This document shows positions 47,001 through 59,600 of a DNA stretch of 64,000 nucleotides, piece by piece. Position numbers and translations under genes: made by a program. The stretch covers positions 14,326,348 through 14,390,347 of the forward strand of contig CAIIXF020000006.1 in the NCBI GenBank assembly GCA_903813345.2, read 5' to 3'. The notes beneath the pieces were generated by a model. That model had not been told where the DNA came from, made no database searches, and saw only the letters and a program-made list of their open reading frames with translations. Source of the DNA: Owenia fusiformis (taxonomy: Eukaryota > Annelida > Polychaeta > Sabellida > Oweniidae). How positions within the stretch are numbered: the stretch's first letter is position 1; each line of letters begins with the position of its first letter.

Positions 47001-49022
47001 GGTATACCTCACAATTTTTTTCAGAAAAATATTGATTTAAACATGTTGTTTCATTTTTGCGTCATGAAGTAGATTGTGAGATTATATTGTTATAGCAACC
47101 ATTTTTGACTAGTCTTTTGTGTTGGTGTTTGCTAAAAAATATTTTCTTCGTCCTAGATTAGGCCTTCAAGGGGAGCTAATTGGATAATTCATTATGTTAC
47201 ATTCTTCTAATTCAATAGAATAACTGAGTACAATGCTGTATTGTGATAAGTAAAATCATGTCACATGATAAGTATGCTTGTTGCATTTCAGAGATCTCCA
47301 TGAGGATGAACTAGCTAATCATATAACCATGCTGCATAAATACAATGAAATGAAAGATATTGGACAGATGCTGTTAGGACGTATTGGTAAGGTATAACAC
47401 CAAATACATAGAGGATATCCTATCATTTTTGAGGGATACCATTTTTATCCATGAGTGGATATCACCCATTTCCAAGAGTGAGTGCAGCGAATGAGTGGAG
47501 ATCGGCGATATCCAAAAATGGATAAAAATGATAGTCTGAGAAAATCATAGGATATCATATTTATCCTAAGGTTGCATGCTATTTTTGTATGGACTTGAAA
47601 TAATTTGACTTAAAAGTTGTTGTTTTCTCATTCTTTTCTATTTTTCATTTTAATTTTTGTCTTATGTCGTTATCCCCATATATATTTAGCCGGATAGAAT
47701 ACAAAACTTGCATAAATATTTACATAATATGACATTCATTAATTGAATGGGACCGAAGAGATGAATTTGGGGCGGTAAAAAAGACAGTTCCTAGTCATGC
47801 TATCTAAATACTAATAAAGTATGTGTCATATTTTCCAAAGCTTTAGTCTCGGCAGCAGTACTGCATGATTTTCCTACTTTCTATTAGGTAATAGGATGAA
47901 ATAGCTTTCCACACATAAAACACATGATAATATATGCATACCGGTGTTAGTGAAGTGTATATTGTCACTAATCACTATACACAGTATATATTCTGCAGAA
48001 TTTTGGGTTATTGTATCCTCAAATGAAGGCACATTTGTATATGACATGAGCATTGTCAGGGAGGTGTGATGTGTGTGATTGTCTCAATTTGTTGAAAAAA
48101 CAATAACAAATTATAGTTTGAAATGCCTAACATGCACCCTATTCATGTAAAGGAAGACGGAAAGTATTGCAACAGATTTGGGACAGTCATATGTTGGGTT
48201 TTGGCTATTTTCTGAGGGTATAAACAGGTGCATACATTAGGCCAAAGCATTACCTCCAGGAAAAGCACTCATAGAGATGATAAAATAATTTGGTCTTTGA
48301 GACAGGGAAGGTGCAAACATCCCAAATACATGTTTTTCTGAAAATGTCCCGATTTTCAACCCCTTTCACCCCTGCTTTTCAATTTTTGTTGCATCAATAT
48401 GTTGTGTTTTGAAACACATTTACACATTTTAAAGGAACAAGTAATTCCTTCAGGGGTTTTAAAGATATCCATTTTGGGTGACCAAAATTAAGCTGAAGGT
48501 AATGGATCGCATGAGTTTTCCCTATGGGAAAATAAGATGGGAAATATTATTTTCCTCTTTATTACTTATTCATTTAAAGGGGTTACCTGTGTCTCAAAAT
48601 CCTGGTGTTAGGAGTTTTGCAGTTGGCATTAACATGGCATCTGTAACAAATGGCAGGTGGTGACATTTTGCATGTTGATGCATGTAATGTTATAATAGTT
48701 TCCAACTTTTTATGAATGGTGGTTGGTGTCTGTAACTAATGACATGGCATCTGTAGCAAATGGCAGGTGGTGACATTTTACCTTGTTTACCTTTGAAACC
48801 CTGTCTAATATCAACTACCTTACCTCGGATTTTGTTGTTTTTCCAATTTTCATTTTGAGCCAGAAATTCATAAAACCAGAACTTGTCTAAGCAATGTCCC
48901 CAAACCAAAGCTACATATGCATTTTGTGTTCAATAAATGCAATTTTGTCTACAGCTCATCAACAAGGAACAACAACGAAAGATTTATATGAAAGGTACAA
49001 CATAGATCTAAATGATGACTAA
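44019..49022 (+). CDS. SWI5: DNA repair protein SWI5 homologue (complete, 4 exons)
   Basis: Exons: 44019-44189, 46728-46849, 47292-47386, 48955-49022. Joined in phase they give 151 aa. SWI5 pairs with SFR1/MEI5 and stabilises RAD51 filaments in homologous recombination. The C-terminal half carries the family pattern: a coiled-coil-like helix (EIDELLRKENELDTEINLLE), then HITMLHKYNEMKDIGQMLLG, then TTTKDLYERYNIDLNDD at the stop. The N-terminal 57 residues are polar and low in conservation, as in animal SWI5. The start was chosen for its good context (aaaATGG). In-frame ATGs at 44007 and 43986 are weaker alternatives. The introns contain a perfect palindrome and a SINE pair. Confidence 0.92.
44408..44448. 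repeat. Perfect 41-bp palindrome
   Basis: Two 20-bp arms ('atcccgtgccaggactatag' and its exact complement) flank a single A. It lies in SWI5 intron 1 beside a looser inverted repeat around 44320-44395 ('agatatctactcc' with 'aggagtagataact'). A diverged relative of that flanking repeat is at about 57770-57825. Confidence 0.9.
45451..46160 (+). mobile_element. Two tandem tRNA-derived SINE copies (first one interrupted)
   Basis: Both copies carry 'cagctagcccctattgg' followed by an A-box-like 'aaagtggtggagc' and a B-box-like 'gggttcgattcctg' or 'gggttcaattcctg' (45768-45778, 46050-46060), then a shared tail with 'agcacactctctttcatgtc'. Copy 1 is split between about 45530 and 45725 by an insert containing a G run. 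No tRNA cloverleaf is intact. Confidence 0.7.
46247..46325. repeat. Hairpin in SWI5 intron 1
   Basis: 'acctctttca' + 'aaggctgactgagctgatag' pairs with 'ctatcagatcagtcagcctt' + 'tgaaagaggt', giving arms of about 33 bp with one bulge around an 11-bp loop. Confidence 0.8.
47411..47557. mobile_element. Inverted-repeat element in SWI5 intron 3
   Basis: 'aggatatcctatcattttt' and 'ccatttttatccatgagtgg' on the left have imperfect complements on the right ('ccaaaaatggataaaaatg', 'aatcataggatatcat'). Non-coding. Confidence 0.6.
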
Positions 49023-49753
49023 CAAAAAGGCAAAATTGAAAACCAGGCACCACTTTTAATGTAAGTAAGTACCCTTGTATTTTATGATAAGCTTCAATGG
49101 AAATTGCTGTACATGTAATCAGTCACCTTTCACTAGATTTGACCTTTAGTGACCTCCTCAAGGTCAAAAGGTCTTTTTGGCTCACACAGTGAGCCTATGG
49201 GATCGACCAGGCGTCCGTCCGTCCATTGGTCCATCCGTCAACATTGGCCGCAAAATTAAAACTGCTATTCGGATTGATTCATATCCACATTCATTTTATG
49301 GATATCCATAATATGCCTATTTGACCTATCATCGCCATTTCCCAAGTTCGCCCAGTTTCCGAGAAATTGCTGATTTTGACGTCAAAACATCTTCTGTAAA
49401 TACTTGACACTTTGTTGAAGTAGGACTTTCAAATAACTTGAAGTAGTTGCTGCATATGCAACTTAATTGTTCTGTGAAGATTTAAAAGCTCTTGAAATTA
49501 CAGTTTTTGGTGTTTACTCTATAAAATTTGACAAAAAGTAGGACTGTAATTTTCAGGGAACTTTCTCATGTATAAAGTCAATCATCATTGGCTGCACAAA
49601 ACACTGTGTGAGCTCAGGACCGTGGGTCCTATATTTTACTATATTTTATTGGTTGAACTGGCAGGTCATCATTGCGTCATCACTGTTATAGTTATAATCA
49701 CATATTCATCATATATATATATATATGTTACAAACATGCAGTACAGGCTTTAA

Positions 49754-50159
49754 GGTACAGCTGGAAAATAACATTTTTGTAAAAAATTGCTATAAATGCA
49801 CATGTTATTTTCTGGTACAAAATAAAGTATGAAGGCATATATCAATTTCCTTGCTTTTTTCAGGAAAGTATCATTACATTGTCTTCTTTTAGAATAACTG
49901 GTAGGAGTTCAATGGTAACTCCAGAAAATTCTGATATTTCACACTATCTATTTTTCAAAATTTTCTTTCAAAGTTTCCAGACAACACAGGAGCTACTATT
50001 GACCTGTTTTCAGGTTTACTAAAAGTAGACAGTGTAATGATACTTTCCTGAAAAAAGCAAGGAAATACACAAATACACACATGCCTTCATACTTAATTTT
50101 GTACCAGAAAATAACATGTGCAGCAATTTTTTATCAAAATGTTACTTTCCAGCTGAACC
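49754..50159. mobile_element. piggyBac-type MITE with TTAA target sites
   Basis: The 406-bp element begins 'ggtacagctggaaaataac' and ends 'gttactttccagctgaacc', with TTAA on both sides (49750-49753, 50160-50163). The arms are extensively complementary for about 170 bp (e.g. 'ttgcttttttcaggaaagta' near the centre). No transposase. It lies between SWI5 and the hexosaminidase gene. Confidence 0.85.
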
Positions 50160-50475
50160 TTAAGCATATACCCTATATTGACCAAATATTGGTCATCGTT
50201 GTATCACACTTTATGTATAATATACTTAGTCATCATGTAATATTATTGGCCTATATTGCACTATTGCTTGTCTACTATTTCCTCCATTATTGCACTAGAT
50301 ACTATTCCTTGTCCAGGAACAGTTGTATTTTATGTCCGAGGTATAGCTTATTCTTGTCCAGGTATTTCATTTTGAGGTCATACCTACAGGTAGGGATATT
50401 ATTTTCAGGTGTATCATGTTCAGGTAAAAAAGTTCACAGGTGTACTAAATTTCAGGCACATGTGTTTTATCATGT

Positions 50476-50640
50476 TCAGGTATTTTCTAGGTGAGCATGT
50501 TCAGGTGTATCATTTTCAGGTATATTTTGGGAGTCATGTTCAGGTGTATCATTTTCAGGTATATTTTGGGTATCATTTTCAGGTATATTTTTGGTTCCAT
50601 GTTCAGGTGTATCCTGTTCAGGTATGTCGGTAACATCTAT
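50476..50640 (-). repeat. Translated minisatellite: [10 protein letters not shown]-type C-terminal tail
   Basis: In the last hexosaminidase exon the repeat 'ataytacctgaaaatgata'-like unit ('tatcattttcaggtatat' on the plus strand) is read in frame. It gives about 45 residues of [28 protein letters not shown] and [10 protein letters not shown] variants before TGA. Similar degenerate units continue past the stop to about 50400. Human HEXA and HEXB end shortly after the last Cys, so this acidic, Pro-rich tail is an extension. Confidence 0.85.
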
Positions 50641-53600
50641 TTCTTGTACAGGTATATTACATGAGCCAGGTCCACTGTTGGGCTGTAATTTAAATCCTCT
50701 CCTGAAACATAATTAATACTTCATTCATATGCTAGAATAACTTTTAATAATGTCTTTTATCACAATCTTTCGAATTCTTCAAAATATAATGTTTTGATAT
50801 AATATATAATATAAAAATATTGCTTAATTAACTTTAATGCTTTCGAAGTAATTTCATTTTGATGAGATGTAAGACAAATTTGGAAGTAGTGAATCTCCGT
50901 AATGAGGGCTGATGACACCACCACCTTTCATGTCATAGGACAAATGCTGTATACTGTATAGGATATATTGTGTTGTGATTTTAGGATAAAGCTTTCATAT
51001 TTATAAGGGAAATTTCTCATTTCTGAAATGGAGCTAGAATTGTGATGATTTTGATGTATTGATATATTACTTTACACAAATACTTATATATCTCAAAGTG
51101 ACAATATACGAGTATCTCAAAATCAACACAGTGTTACGAGGGGTGATCAATAAGTAATGGACGCTTTTTTACACAGATGCTTTTTATAGACCAATTCCTT
51201 CGATTTTCTTACCTGTGATACATCATTCAATTATGTATCAACTCTGAAGATTTGAAGACAAAATATATAATACATGTTGATATATCCCCATTTCCGTGAA
51301 GGAGGTACAGGTACCCCGGGACCGACATTTACGTCACATATTCTGAAGCTATTTTAGCTTGTTTAACATGAAATGCAGTTGAATGCAGGCTGAACAAAAC
51401 AAACCATTATGGTCATGAATTACCCCATTTTGTTATGCCATAGTTGATTTTGAATATTTTATCATCACTATGTGGTATTCATGCCACATTCATTCCACAA
51501 GGCCCTCTAAATAGGTTCCATCAAGTGCTACATGTACACAATTCCCCATCCCCTTAACTCAAGATTGTGAGACAAGGCTGAATCCATTCTCTGACATGGT
51601 AGCAAGATGCAGTTGCACGGGTTGTTTTATTTAATCAATGTTAATAAACCTGCGTCCTTTCTCTATAAAATAAGTAATATAGAAATAAACAAGTCACATG
51701 TGAGTAGATGTTGACAATACAGTGCATTGGCCAAGGGTCAATTTTGAGGTCCAGGGATATTGTTTTCTGAACATTTAGAGATCTGTGGGCAGGTGCATTG
51801 TCCATATGGAGTAGGGTGTTCCCTTCTCTCACCACCCCTTTCTTCCACAATGCTTTCTCAAATTGATCTGCAGACCCCTTCCATACAACACTCTGACATT
51901 ACAATACTTTCTCTTTATGTGTTACCAGTCAGCAAAAAATTTCAAACAATACAACACGTGTTGCATATAAAAAGTTCAAATCTCACTCAAATTTACCAAT
52001 CTGGCTAAAAACTGAATATGTGACATAAATGTCGGTCCCGGGATACCTGTACCTCCTTCATGGAAATAAAGATATATCAACATGTATTATATATTTTGTC
52101 TTCAAATCTTCAGAGTTGATAGATAATTGAATGATGTATCACTGGTAGGAAAATCAAAGGGATCGGTCAATAAAAAGTGTCTGTGTAAAAAAGCGTCCAT
52201 TACTTATTGATCACCCCTCGTACATCACAAATCACAGCAATCGTTTGGCAGCTTTCTTTACCTTATAGAGCGACATCTCTGCTCCTCAAAGCGTGAACCA
52301 GCTTTCTCAGGATCTATCAGATCTTTGGAGCTCCAAAGTTTTTCAGCAGTGGCTTGACCCCTTGGCCTGGAAAATTGAAAATTAACAGTAATAAGCTGAT
52401 AATGCTTTTATGATAGGGCAGAGGCATAAATAAATTGGGTTGAAATTTTAAAAATATGTTGTACATTTTTCTCATCTTGAAGCTTTCATGTTGCTCATCA
52501 CAACCAAAAACCTAATGGTGTATAATTAATGGCAAAATCAATATATGTGTTTGGGAAGATAGAAAGTTTTTATGTTGTCATGAAAGGTTTTATGTTGTCA
52601 CGAAAGCTTAACTCATAAACTTACCAGACTGATGGTATAAGGTTGTTGTCATCTATGTATTCACCCCACATACAAGCCTCTCCCCCTAATACATGCTCTT
52701 TCATTTCTAATGTCCCTGAAATATACAAGTATTCATTTGAGATTGTATTACATCTGTTTGTTCTCCCCACATACAAGCCTCTCCCCCCAATACATGCTCT
52801 TTCATCTCTAATGTCCCTAAAATATACAAATATTCATTTGAGATTGTATTACATCTATTTGCTCTCCCCACATACAAGCCTCTCCCCTTAATACATGCTC
52901 CTTCATCTCTAATGTCCCTAAAATATACCAGTATTCGTTTGAGATTGTATTACATCTATTTTCTCTCCCCACATACAAGCCTCTCCCCCCTAATACATGC
53001 TCCTTCATTTCTAATGTCCCTGAAGTATACAAGTATTCATTTGAGATTGTATTACATCTATTTTCTCTCCCCACATACAAGCCTCTCCCCCCTAATACAT
53101 GCTCTTTCATTTCTAATGTCCCTAAAATATACCAGTATTCATTTAAGATTGTATTACTGTATTTGCTCTCCCCACATACAAGCCTCTCCCCTAACAATCT
53201 CCCCCTGAAATATAACAGAGTTAGATTTTAGTATAAATTGCAATATTCATGGAACTTTAAGTACAGAAACCAAACGAATGGTATTGAGTCATTGGAATAT
53301 GTTGAGGTTGTGAAACAAATCTGTATCAGTATGTTGATTGTACTTCTCTTATATGTTACCAGGGAATAATACCGGTAACATCCATCCTGAATTAGGCATT
53401 TTAGCCTAAGAATCCTTCCTTATAACATCTCTACCTTCAAGAGGATTAGTGAATATCATTAGCTGTCATTGTGTAACATTGCTCAATTTTGACCAAATCA
53501 AACTTTTTGCAAAATTTTAGAGCACCTGAGAAAAGAGTATTAACCAGAGAAGCCAAACTCACACTGACACCCTAAGAATCCTACATAATAATAGCCATAT

Positions 53601-56600
53601 ACCTTCAAAATCTCTTGGATCACTGTTGTACATTTCCATCCAATCCGGGCCATATTTAATTGTATCCAGATACCAATGAGCAGATGTTATAGCATATAGT
53701 CCATGAGATGTTATCTCCTCTAGTTTGTAGTTATCACTCTTCCATACTTGGATTATAGTGCTGTTGTCCAATGGCACATCATTGTCATATACATCTTCCC
53801 ATACTATTTTACCCTTTTTGTGGTCTATTGTTGTCCATATGTTTAAAAGACTGAAAGTAAATCAATAAGTTATTTACTGAGAAGGACTACTGAATATGGG
53901 ATTATCTACTAGATATTAAATACTTTTTACATTTGTTTTAATGGTATATTGGCACCAATATGATTGTGTATAATAAGGTACTCAGTAATGATTTACATGA
54001 AATAGTATACTAACTTGGTTATGAAATATGCAAATAATTCTTTGAAGTCATAAAATCCCCAGTGCATCTTCTTCATAAAAGCCCATACATCTTTGTTGAA
54101 TTTCCTGGAATAGAAAACATGTTAAAGTATAGTGTCAATATAATTCAGTATGGTGTCAAATAGCAATTTGGATTTGCGTCACCAAGTTATTAACAATTCT
54201 TCAAAAATAATGAAGATTGACCCAAAAAGTAACTCACTTTCACAGATTCTTAACTATTGACACATTTCAGAAATGAAAACCAATATAAAAAGCAAAAGCT
54301 TTACATGTTCATTGATACAAATGTGGTACAGCAAAACTAACATGCATGTACCTCTTTAAACCAGTAGCATTTAGGTAAAACAGGATTCACTGTAGAATGT
54401 ATTTGCAATCACAGAAGTAAATAATTTTGCAATCACAGAAGTAAATCAAAGAAGAAAATACAAAGTACAATAGCTTCCAATGCCAATTTACCAGACATCT
54501 GCTATCTCTCTCTTGCATAGGAGGCCTCTTTGGAAAACTGATGACAAAATGATAGGTGTGTATATCGATGCTTTCAATGATATCTGTCAACTAAGATCTA
54601 GATAGCACATTAATTAAATGTAGAGTTTATTTGACATCTTGTCAAATGTCTCATTTCATCTGTAAAATAGATCACTAATTGATATGCAGTTTTATTGACC
54701 AGCTTGTTATCATCTTGTGAAGGAAACATACAGTAAGACATGTGATAATGGAACTTCTTTAATACTTAAAATAGTGTTTCAAATATGAGGTGTAACACTT
54801 ACACAGGCTCATTTTATATTGATTTTGAGAAAAGGCCATTTGGAAAGTGTTCCACATAAAGTGGTGTTCCACTTACAGAGGTGTTCAATTTAACATGTTT
54901 TAATGTACATACAACAACTGCAATATTATTTTAAAAAAAAGAAATATCTGCCAAGCTATTGAACCATTTATTTACATTCTGGCATGCTATACTCTTTCAC
55001 TCTTTTCAGCATTCATATGGGCATTCGTCCCCTCCCAGGTGAATATACTGGTTCACAAAGACATCATTCACCTCACTACAAATGTATGACCAACACTTAC
55101 CAGCATTCATATGTGCATTCATCCCCTCCCAGGTGAATATACTGGTCCACAAAGACATCATTCACTTCACTACAAATGTATGACCATCACTTACCAGCAT
55201 TCATATGGGCATTCGTCCCCTCCCAGGTGAATATACTGGTCCACAAAGACATCATTCACTTCACTACAAATGTATGACCAAAGACATCATTCACATCACT
55301 ACAAATGTATGACCAACACTTACCAGCATTCATAAGGGCATTCATCCCCTCCCAGGTGAATATACTGGTCCACAAAGACATCATTCACTTCACTACAAAT
55401 GTATGACCAAAGACATCATTCACATCACTACAAATGTATGACCAACACTTACCAGCATTCATAAGGGCATTCGTCCCCTCCCAGGTGAATATACTGGTCC
55501 ACAAAGACATCATTCACATCACTACAAATGTATGACCAACACTTACCAGCATTCATATGGGCATTCATCCCCTCCCAGGTGAATATACTGGTCCACAAAG
55601 ACGTCATTCACTTCACTACAAATGTATGACCATCACTTACCAGCATTCATATGGGCATTCGTCCCCTCCCAGGTGAATATACTGGTCCACAAAGACATCA
55701 TTCACTTCACTACAAATGTATGACCAACACTTACCAGCATTCATATGGGCATTCATCCCCTCCCAGGTGAATATACTGGTCCACAAAGACATCATTCACT
55801 TCACTACAAATGTATGACCAACACTTACCAGCATTCATATGGGCATTCATCCCCTCCCAGGTGAATATACTGGTCCACAAAGACATCATTCACTTCATTA
55901 CAAATGTATGACCAACACTTACCAGCATTCATATGGGCATTCATCCCCTCCCAGGTGAATATACTGGTCCACAAAGACATAATTCACTTCAATACAAATG
56001 TATGCCAACACTTACCAGCATTCATATGGGCATTCATCCCCTCCCAGGTGAATATACTGGTCCACAAAGACATCATTCACTTCACTACAAATGTATGACC
56101 AACACTTACCAGCATTCATATGGGCATTCGTCCCCTCCCAGGTGAATATACTGGTCCACAAAGACATCATTCACTTCACTACAAATGTATGACCAACACT
56201 TACCAGCATTCATATGGGCATTCGTCCCCTCCCAGGTGAATATACTGGTCCACAAAGACATCATTCACTTCATTGAATAGCTTGTATAGTATAGAATATG
56301 TTGATTGTTTTGAGGGGTCCATGGGTCCAGTAAATGTGGGACCACAGTCCGTGAGCAGTTCTGGCATCCCTTTACCCCAAGATTCTGTGTGGCCTAGAAT
56401 AATGAATAAACATATGTACATATGTATACAGTTCAGTATCCCCCCCTAGTTCCATTTTCATTGCCTTACAAATTCATTGTTCACTAGAGTTCATGAGTAT
56501 AAAGTATAGCCTAATATAATGGTTTACTCTTGTGAGTATGTGGTAGTATAAATATGATATACAAAATGCAATCAATCCCCAACATCATAATAGTCTATAA

Positions 56601-59600
56601 TATGGTATGCTTTGTTTCATTGATTGAATCTAATATTTGTGTTTGGTGTGTTGTTACTTAGAGATTTAGGTTGTTTTGTGATATATGTTGTTATTCGTGC
56701 AAGCACTTCAGAAAATAGTCTAAATCACAAAAGTGCGATATTATGTAGAGCTGGGGCCTTATTAGGCTATAAACATAAAATCACCATGATATATATTCTT
56801 CTTTATGGAAATCAAAATATTATCAGGACAGGTTCCCAATATACTGTAAATGATGTGTTAGTTTTTGAGTGAGTTGCATATTTTAATACACTGTAGTACT
56901 AAAGAAGCCCAGATGGCACATTATTGGAGATATATGTATCCCCTGTTTATAATCAAAAGTGGATTATTAGACTTTGTGTAATCACCTTGTAAAGAAAACA
57001 CAATTGATCTCAAGCAAGCCAAGCTTTAATGCATATAATTCCAATAATATAGCACTCAGGGGGGTTTCTTCATAAAACAGGGGTAGCTTGTATCTAGATT
57101 CTAGACTGCCAATAATTAAATCAACTTGTGTCAGTTGAAATAGGATAAACTGTGCTTCATTTGCAGGCAGGCCCTTAGCCCCCCCCCCCCTCTCTGGTCA
57201 AAGATTCGTTCAAAATCATTCACCATTCTGAGCACTTTTTAGTGATTTTGGCCATATTTGGCCATTTTTTTAATCAAAATCACCTGTTGTGTCAAGGACA
57301 TAAATTGTGCTCTTTTCCATAATTGAATGTTAATTTCTAGTGATAATGTCTATTGTTGTGATTTGCTATGGCGGGTTTTATCTGAAATCCCAGAGGAGGT
57401 ATAATAATGTCAAGGATAAAGTCGATAATGGCAGACGTATCACTTCCTGAGAAGTCTATATATGCTGATTGACAATGAAGCATGTGTTTCAATTTTCAGC
57501 AGTATCATCAATATTGATCCCCAAGAGAAATGTCAAAAGTATAAGCATGAATACAATGCAATGCAATACATAGAGGTTATTTAATGGGAGGTTTTTGATA
57601 CAGCTTATATCTGAGGGAAATACAATATATCTACCCAAGGGACCGAAGGGACAGAGGATTGATATATTGTATTTACCGAGGGATATACCCTATATCAAAA
57701 ATCGAGTATATTTAATAACTGATTTATTCTGTACTTAGTAGATTATGAGAAATAATAGCCAAGTCCCCTGGCTCAGTATCTACTCCCTGAATTTCTGAAG
57801 TTGTAGATCTGATGAGCGGGTGATATCAGCAGGTGATATATATCACCCGATCACGTCACACATCATCTATATTCCCGCGTGTTATTTACCTATAACACTA
57901 CTAAGTATGGAATAAAATATAATATATTGCAATACAATACAATACATTATCTCTCCAACGCATTTAGGGATGGCATAGCACCACTCTAAAAATGAGTCAT
58001 AATTGTGTCTATTGTCATTTTTATCCTAAACAATTCCTCGGTACATATTACATGTTGATTTAGGAAAGTGGAAGTCAGGTCAACCTCATGGCTCATTTAG
58101 AAAAGTAACAGTCTAACTGTAAACTAATTTCCAGAAAAAATCGGTGATTTCCCAATTATTTGGATATCACTGAGCCATTTTAACTGTTAATTAAGGGAGG
58201 CAGCTTGACATTCTCTCCTAAGTTGGATTTATAGATCGTTCAAATTATTAGTTGCTCACCGTTCGTTGTTTTACATTGTATTGCCAATCGATTTGAAGGG
58301 TCTTCTTGTCAGGGCAGTTCATACCATTAGCAAGAATACAACTTTGTCTTAACTCTTTTATTAGATAATGTTTTGAACTAGTCATTATTCTAATATGAAT
58401 ATCATTCAGGGGAAACTAGTAAATAATGTATTAAATATAACATTGACTTTCTGGCCATATATTGGAATGAGGTAAAACAGGTGATAGCAAATTGATCATT
58501 TGCGATCACTGGATGGATTTTATCTTGTATTGACACCACAATAAGGCCACACTGCTGTAGCTGTTTGATTTTGAGATATTGTCTTATATATTTCGTACTA
58601 TATTGATTTATTTTTCATGAAAGTATTCAATTTGATTAGATTAACTCATTTTAAGCACATGCCAAGTTTAAGATCTTACTGACATGATTTAGATAGTGGT
58701 TAAGCCCCCCCCCCCCCAGTGTTTTTTTTGATAATAATCAAAAAGACACTGTACCTCAGTCTGGAACAAATCCAAATAATGCACTTATCCAAATAATGCA
58801 CTTACCTGGGGTATCAAATTCGGGAACAACACGTACACCTCTTAGTCTCGCATACTCTATTATCTCCTGAACATCTTTATGTGTATAAATCTCACTGGAA
58901 CTATATGCACCCTAAATCATCAAAATAATTGAATATGTAATAATAATTGAGTATGTTAATTATATGGTACATGTATATCTGTTTTTTAGATTTGTCTCCT
59001 TGGCCATCACCCTAATATCTCATTGGTCAAATAGAATTTTTATGGTTTTCATAACATATTGTTATAGTCAACTTTTTATGGATGGTGTTTGTTGGTTGGT
59101 GTCTGTAACAAATGGCAGGTGGTGACATTTTCCATGTTAATGCTTTGTTGTTTTATTTTTGAAAATAATACCAGCTAAACATACAATAACCCAGATGCGA
59201 GTAGAAATAATCTTGATTTAAGTCATTAAAAATTCAAAATTCAGTCAAAGTAATATCATATTTGAAATCTACATGTAAAATTACATCTAGTAATGTGGTT
59301 TTAAAAAGTGTTTATCAACTTTGAAAAATTAATTTTCTTTTAAAATGTGACTTCTAGTTCGGGGAGATTCCCCATAGACCCCATGCTATAAAATCACAAA
59401 AAATGAAATATCTTTTCTTTTAGTGGACAGATAATATTTTGCTTTCCTGGACATATTTTCATGAGTATAAGTATCAGACACATAAGGGTTTTATGAAAAT
59501 TGAGCCACTTAAATTGATAATATTCAAGTTTAAGGGAACTTTCTTATATACCTGCCATGTTAATTGACCCGAATCAGCCACCTGGTGGTGAAACTGGTAA

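Noticed and set aside
52817-53197. 126-codon minus-strand open frame with repeated [12 protein letters not shown] units
   Set aside because: It is a read-through of tandem acceptor-exon units and intron sequence, not a separate gene.
55004-56260. Regular 94-bp repeats resembling a CRISPR array
   Set aside because: The repeated part is hexosaminidase coding sequence with a splice donor, the spacers are nearly identical to each other, and the DNA is animal.
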